Assembly: GCA_000310025.1 (NCBI GenBank)
Contig: FN649733.1
Span: 327,329 to 391,328, forward strand
DNA: 64,000 nt
From: Ectocarpus siliculosus
Taxonomy: Eukaryota > Sar > Phaeophyceae > Ectocarpales > Ectocarpaceae
Direction of reading: 5' to 3'
Every line of letters begins with the position of its first letter. Position 1 is the first letter of the stretch. Of this stretch, positions 14,801 to 25,849 are shown piece by piece. The position numbers and the translations under genes are program-made. A model generated the notes under the pieces. That model saw nothing but the letters and a program-made list of their open reading frames with translations, made no database searches and was not told the DNA's origin.

Positions 14801-17800
14801 GACTTGTACCTGAACGACAACAACCTGGACGGAAGTATCCCCGAGCGGATGGTGATGAACTGCGAATGTCTGCAGAGGCTGTACCTAGGAGGGAACCGCC
14901 TTTCTGGCACTGTGCCGCGTTACCTGAGGCATGTACGCGATCTGCGAGAGCTTAACATCGAGAGGAACAAGTTGCACGGAGAGGTACGAAAACGGCGTCT
15001 TGACGTCCCGCGTATCTCGTGTAAGCTCTTGGAAAATCGCGGAGCCGCAATCAGCCACTCTGGGGCATAGTTTTGGGGTCAAGGTGTGCTCCACTTTGCA
15101 CAACAGCCTGTGTGTAACCGTGAACCTTGTGTCACTGTCAAGGTAGAAGGGAGCTTTCACCAATTCGCAAGCGACAGAAAATAGTCGGGGTTGAACCTGA
15201 GGTACCACCACTTGACAAAGGTCAACATTTTTCAAAATGTACGATAAGTACAACAGTCTACTTCCCACCGGTCTGCGAGTGCATTGACACGTGGCGAAAA
15301 TTGCGACCCCTTAGCGTGTTTTTTTCTATCGCTCTCAACCAAGCTATTTAGCACAACTGGACGTGGCCCCCTCTCTCGCTTCGTACAGAAACCAATCATC
15401 ATGAGCAGCCACCGAGCCCCACCAAATTGGTTTCTTGTGCCGCCGCCCGCCTCCTCCTCCTTGCACCCGGCGCTTCAGATTCCTATCCCCCTCTTCCTCA
15501 AGGCTAGCCTTGGCCCTAACGCGTGTGGCTTCAAGTGGGCGGGGAACCCTCGAATAGTGGATAGCCGGCACCACTTCGCCAGTGTCGCTGGTCTTCGACG
15601 AGCCGGGGGGAATCAGGCAGACCGGGGTACGGCAACACCACCGTCAAAAGATCAACACCAGCAGCAGCACTCCACCAACTCCTCGTTCAAGCCGATACCT
15701 CTCACGCTGAGGGTTCCAGATCTTCCGGGCTGCGAAGAGAAATCCCGACTGAGGGGGTCCGGCTACCAAGTAGGGGCCAAAGGGGGGTTCTCGCAACAGC
15801 TGCAGGGCTCGGAGGAGTTGGACCGTGAAATTGGGATTGGGGTGATGGAGGAAGACTACTTGTGCGAGTACGGAGACGACGGGACCGGTGCCAGCCGGCT
15901 GTGGGCCAACAGCGAAGACTTCTGTTACTTCCTGTTCAAGGTTGTCGTTGGAAACGCTTTGGTCTTGATAGACTTGGTCATTGCGGCGAGGTGAGATGTT
16001 GCCCCAACCTTCACATGACGGCGATTCGCGGGCTCAAGAACACTGCCAAATGTACAGTAATATGGTCTGGTAGCCTGGTGCTTGTTTGTCAAGGGAGCAA
16101 TGTTGCGCTGAGGGGCAGAAGGACGAGTTGAACGTTGTTAGCCATGTGGAAGGGCAGCGGTGTATCGAAAGCCCCACGCCAATCAGGTTTACTACGTACT
16201 TTGAATGTTTTTGGATGTTTATGTTCGCTTTCGAGACAGATCTATACGATTCCCAGGGCATTCATTGCTTTTCTTACCGCTGGTTTAGATGCAGATATTG
16301 GCGTTTGCAGAGCATTGTCGCTCTCATGTGTGTGGTGGCAGGCACAATCTCGGTTTGAAGAGGATCAAAAGAAGGATGCATTTGGTTGCGCGCATGTATG
16401 TCGCCATCTGTTTAGTTCGCTCTTCGATTGCTCATCCGAATGGTCCGCTTATCCGGACTCGCCACGCGAAAGTGATTTCTGTAGTTGTTATTTAGTACAG
16501 GATTGCGCCCAGGCGCGCCGCGCCGCCATTTGCGTTCCTCCCTATCGAACTTGTTGAAAATTGACGTGAAGTGCCGTCCAAATACCGCGCTTGCTCTCAT
16601 TCTTCTGCAAAATTGTTCGCAACTACAGGCTGTACCTCATTGGGTGCAAGTGGGGCTTTTTTCTGGTAATTCTCTGGAGAGTTATGTCGGGTATGGAGGG
16701 GGTGTTGGCCACTCATCGCCTCGGGTATGGGCGTTGTTGGCTGCCGATGGCAGCGTTGGGACTGGCCCTGACGTGGCAAGCCAGAAAATGCTTTCACCAC
16801 AGTTGTGAGAGCGACCTTTTCCAGGCAAGTTTCAATTTGTATTTTGATGACCTACCGTTCTTGGCATCAAGAGACGAGTCCTCGCGGCAGCCCAGCCCCC
16901 CACACCCCCGACTCTTTGGCAATTTACTGACAGGCCACCTTTGTCAAGATTGTCGTACAATCGTGACGACGAGGGCTTGAGAGGCTAACCTGTGCTGCCT
17001 GCGCCCTCGGCTAGATTCCATCTACTTGGAAGCCACAGGGTTTTCCACGCGTGTACCGGTTGACGGTGGCACCGTTGTCCATGAACACTGCCCCTTTCTC
17101 TATCAGCTATGCGGGATTGATTTTTATCGGTTTGAGCCCCTCCTCTTACGATGGACGCTGCTTCTACAATCCAGGTGTTGCAACAAGTGGAGTGGCGCTG
17201 GCACGCCATGATACAGCTGTCCACGCAGCTTGCGGCGGCCCTGTCGTGGTGGGACCGGGGGCAAGTGGGGTATTGGTATTTGTTGGCCTCCGTGGGGATG
17301 AAGGCGCTGGTAGTGGGCGTCGTGAGCATGCAGCGACTGGACGACAGGCGTCTGGTGAGCGAGCGACGCGTTCGTTAGCTCGGCTTGCCCACGTACCGCT
17401 TGGGAAGCGAAGACTGACCGAAATAGTGCACCTCCCTGTCGTTGTTGTTGTTGCTCCCGTTGTTGTCGTCGTTAGTTGCCGTGACTGTTGTGGCTGTTGC
17501 TTACTGTTATCGCTGTTGCTATCGGTGATATATGAGACTAACGTGAAACCTCCCCTCTCCCCCCCCCCCATGGCGGGCGCCTCCCCGGTACGCACGCAGA
17601 CACAAGACAAAGAGAGGCGATCAGAAACACCAGCAGCGGGTTTAGTGCCTTCTGTCTTCAGAACCCGCTTCTTGCCGTGGCTGCGCGACTCCGCGTGGCC
17701 TAGACTAATCCTGGTCGGGTTCCACGTCGCGGAAGTTTGTGAGCGCACCATTCCACTGGCGTCCCTGGTCGCCGCCCTCGGTGGTTGGATGTTTCTCGCA

Positions 17801-19035
17801 CCCTTGGCGATGGCGCCTGGAATGTGCGCGCGCTACGTCGCGCGGCGGGCGCTGGTGTCGAGGGCGAAGGGTGACGGGGTGGTGTCTGCCGTGAAGTCGG
17901 CCTTGAAAACATCGCTGGTGAGGGTAGGAAGAACGACCCACAACCAGTCGCTCTATTTGAGGGACTAGCATTGTTAACATTGTTGATTCTGTTGATGTTG
18001 AGTTCTTCGCGCGTCAGAAAACGTTCTGATTCTGTGTCGAGCACCGTGTCTTCCGTGCCCCCCAGGGCAAAGAACCATGTTTCTGCGATAATGATCTCAA
18101 CCCAGACTGAAATCAAAAGCAAAAGCAAAGAGATCACTTGAGAAAAAGCACAACTTCCCGTGGTTCATTTTGTTTTTTTTTCAAGCTTCTTTGAGCGTAG
18201 CGTGCCAACAATTCCTTGCAACACAGCGTCGCGTGCTATTTGATCTTTAAACGAGCATCACCAATGAGCAACCATGTGGGAGAGCTGTATCTTCAGGGAA
18301 GGCGGTGTTCTACGGTGTCAAACACGATGTGACAGTCAGATAGATGTTGTAACACTGCAAATGAATGCGCATGCGCCCCCCCCCCCCCCCCCCCGCAACC
18401 CCCGAAAACCAAACCAACGGCTCGAGAGGGTCCCCAGCGGCTCCAGCTGCGAAAGCACTACCCAGCAAGCAAGGCGGTCACTCAGTGCATCCACCACGTC
18501 CACCAACTTTGCCTCATTCACGAACCTCGCTGGCACCCCCACCCCCACCCAACCCCGCCCCGGGCAGGCCTTGGACAGCGCATTCGGCGCCGGGACTCCG
18601 GTGCATGTCGCCGCGGCAATCAGCTCCACCTTAGAGACCATCGTCTTCCAAACCGTCGGTAGCAACGCGCCCCGCGGATACCCGGACGAGCTCCACCAAT
18701 TGTTGCTGTACTGGATCTCGGTGTTGTTCGTCTTCACGTGGGTGATTGTTGTGTTGGAGGTGACGATACCGGTGGGCCGAGAGCGCACGCTGCTGCTGCG
18801 GCCCCGAGTGCTGGCCCGGCGTCTTGCACTCTTGGGATCACGATGGACGTCTTCGAGGTCTAGGTCGAATAAGCCGACCATGCGTACTATTCACGTTCAG
18901 CCATCATCCTCATCACTTGGGCTGCCGCACACCCCAAGCGGCAGTAGCGATGGCGCCGGCGCAATAGAGGACGACCAGCGAACGCCTGGGTGGAGAGGTG
19001 GCAGGCGGGTAGCTTCGGTGGTTCCGGTAGAGTGA
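8846..19035 (+). CDS. Large LRR protein with C-terminal multi-pass membrane module, 12 exons
   Basis: Model exons: 8846-10714, 11166-11502, 11906-12666, 13067-13345, 13670-13804, 14375-14494, 14795-14983, 15389-15990, 16629-16824, 17175-17354, 17600-17917, 18427-19035. Phases match throughout, giving about 1,864 residues. Residues 1-623 are disordered, acidic and Gln/Glu/Gly-rich with a poly-Ala run and no signal peptide. Exon 2 has the cap common before stramenopile LRRs (VLAALHRRMNGTGW, then GGWDS). About 17 plant-type 24-residue LRRs follow (LxxLxLxxNxLSGxIPxxLG), to NIERNKLHGE. Exons 8-12 encode a Pro/Gln linker and about five or six hydrophobic segments, including FLFKVVVGNALVLIDLVIAA, YLLASVGMKALVVGVVSM and LLLYWISVLFVFTWVIVVLE. 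The LRR-to-membrane join at 14983/15389 is phase-compatible but unproven, so these could be two genes. The intron at 16825 begins with GC. A recognition or signalling role is inferred from the LRRs only. Confidence 0.6.
18378..18396. repeat. Poly-C tract
   Basis: A homopolymer run of nearly 20 C residues lies in the last intron of the LRR/membrane gene model, shortly before the proposed acceptor. It may act as part of the pyrimidine tract and is prone to length errors in sequencing. Confidence 0.8.
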
Positions 19036-20165
19036 CGGGAAGGTAGATCTCGTGGGTTCGATCGAAGTTTTAAGGTTGTGTGTGCTTCATGTCGACGCTA
19101 GGTCGGTCGTTAACGATTGGGCTCTTGTGTAGTCCTCCTCGTGTATGTTTGTCATGGGGTGGTTTTGAACGTGCTCCTTGTGTGCTACTATCTTTGTGTG
19201 TCTTGGTTAGATGGGCTTTTCGGGTGGGGTTGTCCCTGTAAGATAGAATCGGGTCTTGCGCGAAGAAAGAAAGACAACTTGTCGAGGTGTGCCTAACGTG
19301 GAGTGCACGGGCGTGGTAGACCACGGCGATCCTCTGCGGCTTGAGTGGTGCACACTCTGCGATGAACGCTGATCGTAGAGAGCTTAGGTTTCCACAAAAA
19401 CGCTAACCAGCAGCTGTCGCATGCGGTCCGATTTCATGAGTTGACACCAAAACCTCTTACATATGTACCGCCGAAGAACACGTTCGAGGTGGCGAAGGGA
19501 GGCGTTTACCCCGAACGCGCACGGCAAGCGACCGACCACAGCAAGCAGTGATATTGCCGTTCTTCTTCACTACTCATCAAGGCGCGCAGGCCTCATCTGC
19601 CGTGAATAGACGACACAGACAAGAGTCGTGCCTATCAACGCCAAGCTGTGACGCGGAAGTTGTGAAGAGAAGGCACTACCGCGTACGATGAAGTGGTCTA
19701 GCCTCCTTGTTGGATATCTACGAGAACGTACCACATCCCGTTCGACTGTGGGTATATCTCGAATGGGTACAAGTCTTTCTGTGTGTGTTTTTATTATTCC
19801 TCAATTAATATTATGAAGTTACTACTTACAACGTGTAGAGAGCCAAGTAGACCAAGGTATGTACAATGCACCAATGCGATGGACCCCACCACCAGTTCCA
19901 ACGGCACAAGCTATGCCGGCGGCATCGCTAACCTTCCCAAAACTCTCCAAAGCTATCGGCGGTGGCACCACGCGGCGCGGTTTCAGGAGCACGTCCAGTT
20001 CGTGCGGCCACACGACACCAAAATATGTCACTAACATGTGCCCGCTACAGGCAACAGGCTATCGCCGCAAGAGCAGATCTACTATGACTACAGCAAGGAC
20101 CCAAACAAGCGGAACACCTATCGGTATTAAACGCTTGCCACAACGCGCCCCCTCTAGAGGCTCTT
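19036..20165. other. Intergenic region, no gene recognised
   Basis: No frame with a convincing splice context or domain is visible. It lies between the ends of two convergent genes and likely contains their 3' UTRs. Confidence 0.5.
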
Positions 20166-22830
20166 TCACTTGGCAACGACTGCCTTGCCAGTACCAGCAG
20201 CAGAAGCGGATGGCTTGTCACTGGATTCGCTTTTCTCGAGCTCCTTCTTCATCATCTCCAAGAAGCTGCCATCGTTCTTGAACCCGCTCCCGCCGTCCCC
20301 TCCCGCCGTTGCGAGATCGGCCTCCGGAATGTACACAAACTCGTCTTCTTCCGCGGCGGCACCGTCACTGCTGCTGCCGCCACCGCTGCTGCTGGTGGAA
20401 GAGGCCGAAGGGCCCTTACCCTTGCCGGCACCGGTTTTCGCTTGCTTGGCGCCGTTGCTGTTGCCAGCTTTGGCCGCCTGCTTCTTCCGCTTCCGTTTCT
20501 CCGCTTTCTTGCGTGTCCGCTCCTCGCACTCGTTCTTGCCCTGCATTTAATGCCGCGGACGCCAAACAGCAGTCACAAATTCCAAGTCAACGGCTGGGGC
20601 CAGCCTTGACAGTCACATTATCGTCCGGCGGCGACAAAAGTCGAAAAAATTACGGTGCACAAGGGCGACAGAGCCTACCAAGAGCTCGAAATGGTATTGA
20701 TACATGTGTTCACTGCAGTGAAAGAGGGTAGCGGCAAAGCCAACGTTGTGTGTCTCTAATGCAATTCCGACCGGGCCGGAACAAAGGAGAAAATGAGCTT
20801 CATTCCCCACCCTCAAAGACGCGGTGAATGTCTTCAGAAAATAATCACGCACGTTCCGTCTTCCGTTCTACTTTCCTTGCTGAGGGCAACATGGACACGC
20901 CGAGAGGGTAACCATGAGGGGGATATGCTGGGGGCAGATGGCCCTCTTCGTGCATCTCTCGTCATTGAAAGTCGTTACAGTACCTGGTCAGACTCTCGTA
21001 GGCTTGTCGTCTTAGGGTTAGGGTTAAGGTTAGGATTGATACGCGAGAAAGTACCCCCGACCCCGCTGGACATGTTCTCTGACTTCTCAAAGGCACAAAA
21101 GCATGGACCTCTTCGCAACATGAGGTTAGCGTCCTACAACGGGAGGTTTTACAATGGGCTACAAGGCCTCCCTCCGGAGTGGGGTAAAGCTAACACCGCG
21201 GCAAGAGGTGATGCAAGGACATGCAAGAAGCAAACAGAGGAAAAACAGATGTTGTAATGCATATTGATAAGACTACTTCCAATAGGGTTTGTGCCATTTT
21301 TGGGAGCTCGGCGCGAGCTTTTTCTTCGACAAAGATCCTCTAGGATTTTGGCTACAAGAACAACCCGCGAACAATTTGTGTGTTGCGTACATCTCTTGAG
21401 GGCATCCGACCCTCGCACCTGGAGCTCACCCATCTCGGCGCCTCTACACCGAACTCGCTCACCCAGAGAGCTAACTACCACACCACTGTCCAGATGATCT
21501 TTACGTGAAACCGGCCAGCCGTGGTGTCATATCGCTGATGCGTCATGCCTGGGTTGATGAAAAAAAGCGGTTTCTATATATTTTTCTACATTTTTTTTTG
21601 TTGAAACCCCGTATGCCGAAATACCAACGTCGGTCCCAACCTGAGGCTCGGCGGTCTGCACGGTCTGCATTGCTCTTTACCTCCGCTGACACCGCCACGA
21701 CATGGCTCGACTGTTGGAAACTACATGTTTCCGCTTACTGGTTGCAGTTGCTGCAACTGTTCACACATGATGCTGATGTACTTGCTTCTTGCCATGGTGT
21801 TTGACACTGACGTACGTACACAGTCTTCCCGCCCAAAGCTATTTCTTGAGATCCTGGGGAAGGATTTACAAATAGATAGCCTTAAACGGCTCGCCCTCGA
21901 AAGCGTCTCCCCCACAAAGCATGGAAAACGCTATATAATAGATACCAACACACCTTTTCTATAGCTTCGTGCAGCTTTGCGGTTGCTTCAGCGACTTGGG
22001 CCTCTTCGTCCATCGCTGCCACTCGGTGCATCTCCCTCCGCCGGTGGGCGCGGTACGTGTGAAATTCGCCGGACCTGCTCATAAATACAGTCATCGGGCG
22101 AATTTAGCCTCTCTACAAGGTGAGGTGAAAACTATACAACGCAGGAGCAAAAGCACCTGGATATCAACAACACACGAACGCACGGGCTTTCTTGCATTGG
22201 CCACGAAGCTCTCCGCGATGGGAAGGAAACTGCAGGCACCAGAGCCGGACCAGGGCAAACCAAGCAATGCTGCTGCTGGTACCTGAACTGGTTCTGCTGC
22301 GCTTTTAAGGGGTGTCGCTTCTTGCACAACCATGGAATACTTGTAATTTCCCACCGTTTCAAGCCAGGAGGATTTTCAGCACGAAAGTGAAAGTGGAGCG
22401 AATCTCAGTGTCTACAACGGGAAGCTCGTCGTGCACCTGCCGTATGCATCCATACTTGGGAACTCTGAGTGCATCCTGAACTTGGTCGACAAAGAGTCGT
22501 ACATAGTCGCCAACAGCTACAACAGCAGTCATCTGGTCCTCTGTCGTAAGGGTCACGACGACATCGATCGATCGGTAGTCCGCAACAGCTATCAGTCATT
22601 TGCTCCTCTTTTGTAAGGGTCACCCACGACGGCACAGCGATCTACACCTACTGCTCTGTCGTCTGCCAACAGACCTTGTACTCACCCTGCGCCGGCGCAG
22701 CTGCCCATGACCTGGTCCGTCTTCTCGACGACAAGCTTGCCGCCCGCCTTTCCCTCGTCATTGTCCTTGCCCTTGGCTTGGTCATAGCTCACGTGCACGA
22801 GCTTCGGGTTGTTGTCGCTGTCTGTTATCC
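20166..22830 (-). CDS. PRKRIP1: PRKRIP1-like spliceosome-associated protein, at least 3 exons
   Basis: Minus-strand exons: one ending at 22686 (5' limit uncertain, at or beyond about 22830), 22074-21954, and 20540-20166. Joined, the first two give VMGSCAGAGSGEFHTYRAHR and then RREMHRVAAMDEEA, which matches the hallmark region of the PRKRIP1 family (VMGSSAGAGSGEF..YR..RRRE). The last exon is a Lys/Arg-rich coiled helix (CEERTRKKAEKRKRKKQ) followed by a Ser/Gly-rich acidic tail. PRKRIP1 is a small nuclear protein that sits in the post-catalytic spliceosome. The splice phases agree (2 then 0). The true N-terminus, expected to hold a Lys/Pro-rich segment, was not found; the exon reading NNPKLVHVSYDQAKGKDN probably has an upstream partner. 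The intron between 21953 and 20541 is about 1.4 kb and contains a telomere-like tract. Confidence 0.8.
21012..21035. repeat. Telomere-like TTAGGG tract
   Basis: The sequence TTAGGGTTAGGGTTAAGGTT and the following AGG form about four degenerate TTAGGG units inside an intron of the PRKRIP1-like gene. Related degenerate C-rich tracts occur near 23281-23300 and 24781-24812. Confidence 0.6.
22510..22631. repeat. Two-copy direct repeat, ~71 bp period
   Basis: A unit at 22510-22560 (CAACAGCTA, then CAGTCATCTGGTCCTCT and TAAGGGTCAC) is repeated with substitutions at 22582-22631. It lies in the intron upstream of the second PRKRIP1-like exon. No coding function is apparent. Confidence 0.55.
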
Positions 22831-25800
22831 GCGTTCGAACGGATTGTAACAAGGGCGACAAGCGACAGACGCATGGAGGCCGGAATGATCAAGTGACGGC
22901 AAGCGGCCGTGTCAACATTTTCAAGACCAAGGGCGAGGCAAGTACTGCTGTAGTCCATTTAATAGTCAAGTTGCACCAAGTCTTCTCGTTGAGATTCCAC
23001 GACTACGTACACTTTCTGGATTCATGACACACGGAGCAAGGATTTACCACTGTGGATAAGTCATGGTCGGTGGGACTTGGATGTCCGACTGCGGACAGAA
23101 CGTGGACGTCAAAAACAGCAATCTCGAGGGCGGCGGGGTTTAGATATAAATAATCGTACGCAGTACATTCTAAATTCCGCCGCTGCTGTTAATGCCTATG
23201 GGCTTGGCCTTCAGGGGGGCAGCAGTTGGAAACAGAGTCTACTCTTGCCACTGGCAAGATACCCTGTGTCTGGGTACTACACAACCCTAACCATAACCCC
23301 AGGGGGGTCCGCGAGTCGTCATCGTGGCATCCGATATTGGGAACACATCGCGTCACCTGTTACAGCTGTGACGATCTGCGGATGGGTGTTCGTACCTGGG
23401 GAGCACTACTACTTATCCTGGCCCAGCTCGGCGAACCAGACAGGCAGCCGGGGGCAGGCGGTTGCTTCTCGCAGCTCAAACGTATGTGCCTGGTATGTAG
23501 TCTAGGTACACGTGTACACGTGTGTCTTCGATGTGTTCGTCTGCTGAGAGGTATGCACTACTCGGTGTGGTTTTTCACAAAGGCTCTCAGCGAAAACAAA
23601 GCGGACAAATCAGTCCAGACCTCCAATCTGGAACCGTATACCTATGGCAATTGAAACCCGAGCTGACGAGCGGGGCGCCTGTCCTACCGACAGTGCAGCG
23701 TGTGATTGTGTGATTGCAACTGAGCCGCTCTAAAAGGGAAATGGAAAGAAACACGACGAGGTACTTGAGCAATCATCGCCGTCGTTCCGTGCACTCACAT
23801 GCTTGGACAGTCGTGTAGCGCCCCATGGTTCAAGCTGGAGAGCGCGCTCCACAGAATACGTTTGTAACAACAAGGGCTGTCGCCGTAGAGACCAATAAGC
23901 AAGGCCTGCCACCACAACGTCTGAGACTGGAGACAAGAGAGCAAGAAGGAGGGGTTCCGCAAATGGTACCTTTGGCGGCTTTACAGGCACACGCGGAGGC
24001 TTGCGTTTGTCTGAGTTCGCAACGAAACGCTTTTTTTCGGGTTGATGTCGGATCGATGCAACGGATGTCGGATTCAGGAATAATAAATGCGCACACAGAA
24101 AGACTGCCCATGTGGGAAAACATCCGAAAACATCATTGACCCACGGCAGTCTTTGACAGGGACTTTTGGCAAATAAGGTCCCGACCACTTCCTTGCGAGG
24201 AAACTCGCCCTGGATACCCTACTACTGCTGTATGTCGCTTTGATGCTATAAAGGTTCTTCTTTCGAATAAAGAGAACAGCTCTGGAATGGGCGCATGGGT
24301 ACCTTTCTGCAGATCACATGTCCTTTCACCGAGCTCCACGTGTTTGCATCACACACGCAAGGCCTCTAGTGAATGCCTGAGCGGACGTTTGTTCTTGATA
24401 CCAAAAAGCAGCGAAGGGAACGACAGAAAACCCGAGTGGTGTGTGACTCGGACGTGTAGATAGATAACGCCGCGTTATTCGCCCAAGAAAGGCACATGCA
24501 CAGCTAGCCGCCGTGAGTTTGGGTCCAGATCACTGTGAGAATTCGAAATCAATTCTGGGGTCCTTGTGTACGGGTGTACGGTTCTGTGCCGTCACCGAAA
24601 ACCCCCGGCTCACCGCTGTTGTGTTTTGTGTCATTTTCTCCCGAACCAATCCCCCATCCATGTGACCCCGGTTGATGATGATGCGCCCGGAGGTCTATTT
24701 ACCCTCTGTCAGTGACTCTGTAGGTCTAACCGGTGTTGAAGGCTAGGACACACCACGCAAGGCTAGGAAAAACCATGGCCGACCTAACCCAACCCAAGCC
24801 TAACCCTCACCCACGGCTAACGCACGGCCTAGCGGCCGCGAACTGGGCGAGAACGCGAGGCAGCCGCGTTCTCGGAATACGGAAGCTGGTCCAGGCAATG
24901 AATGTATCAAGTACGGCATGACACGCACAGCAGCAATACGAGATATGTAGGTACATCAAACTACTGTAGAGGAGGACGAGTAACTACAGGAGCAATATAT
25001 AACGCAAGGAGGGATCCAACAGAATACGAGAAGGAATTGGGGACTGCGGTAGACACGTTTACGTTTTGCCTTCAGCCTTCTCCGTTCCCGTCTTCTCAAT
25101 CCGGGCTACATTATATATTCCTTGCGCCGTCTCAGAAATAAATGTGTCAATCACCAGCCTAGACTACGTGTGTAGTTGACTGGCCTCCCCGTGACCCCCT
25201 TTCACGGGACCGATCCCAGATGATGGGGGCTTTTGCATGCGTTTTCTGTTTAATGCCACGCTGACACTACACGCATTTCCATTGATCGATCGGCTAGGGC
25301 GGTCGATGCTAATACAAACACACACATCGGATGCAGCCAGCCGTGTTATTATGTAGGATATATACATGCGGTCGGCAGCGAGCACACTCTGTGTAAACCT
25401 CACTCCTGCTATTATTGAAGATAAAAAACAGATCGGTTGGGCAAAAACTTCTGCAGCACACTACATAACCAAGACCTCGCCCAATCTGTCTACGAAGTCA
25501 ATCTTCCGAGCAGGCCCCAACTCTACTCGTAGTTGTTCGCCACGCCCTCCGCTCGCTTTTTCAAAACGAAAGCAAGACTAAGAGAAGAGAGAGAGAGGTG
25601 GTTATTGTGTTCGAAAGAACAAGAAGAATGTATCACACGTCAGATTTTACGCGCCGGATTGCAACACTTCGTCCTTCAGCAGTTTATTTCAATGCACGGA
25701 AAGCGTGAAACAATACCCTCTTTGTCAGTACTTGACCACTACACGGAAGTTCTTGGGTTTAGAAAGGCAGTATATATTTTACACGCGCTTCAGCTCAAAC

Positions 25801-25849
25801 CAAGTCCCGCTTGATCGACTGCCAAAAAACGAACCGCAAGTTAGTATCA
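22831..25849. other. Intergenic region, no gene recognised
   Basis: No domain-bearing frame is seen. It should hold the missing 5' part of the PRKRIP1-like gene and the 3' UTR of the kinesin gene. Degenerate telomere-like C-rich tracts (CCCTAACC type) occur near 23281 and 24781. Confidence 0.45.

Noticed and set aside
17164-17751. 195-codon minus-strand frame
   Set aside because: It overlaps plus-strand membrane-module exons, its composition is low-complexity (poly-Thr), and it has no splice or domain support.
19040-19070. GGTTCGATC word resembling a tRNA T-loop
   Set aside because: There is no matching D-arm, anticodon arm or acceptor stem around it.
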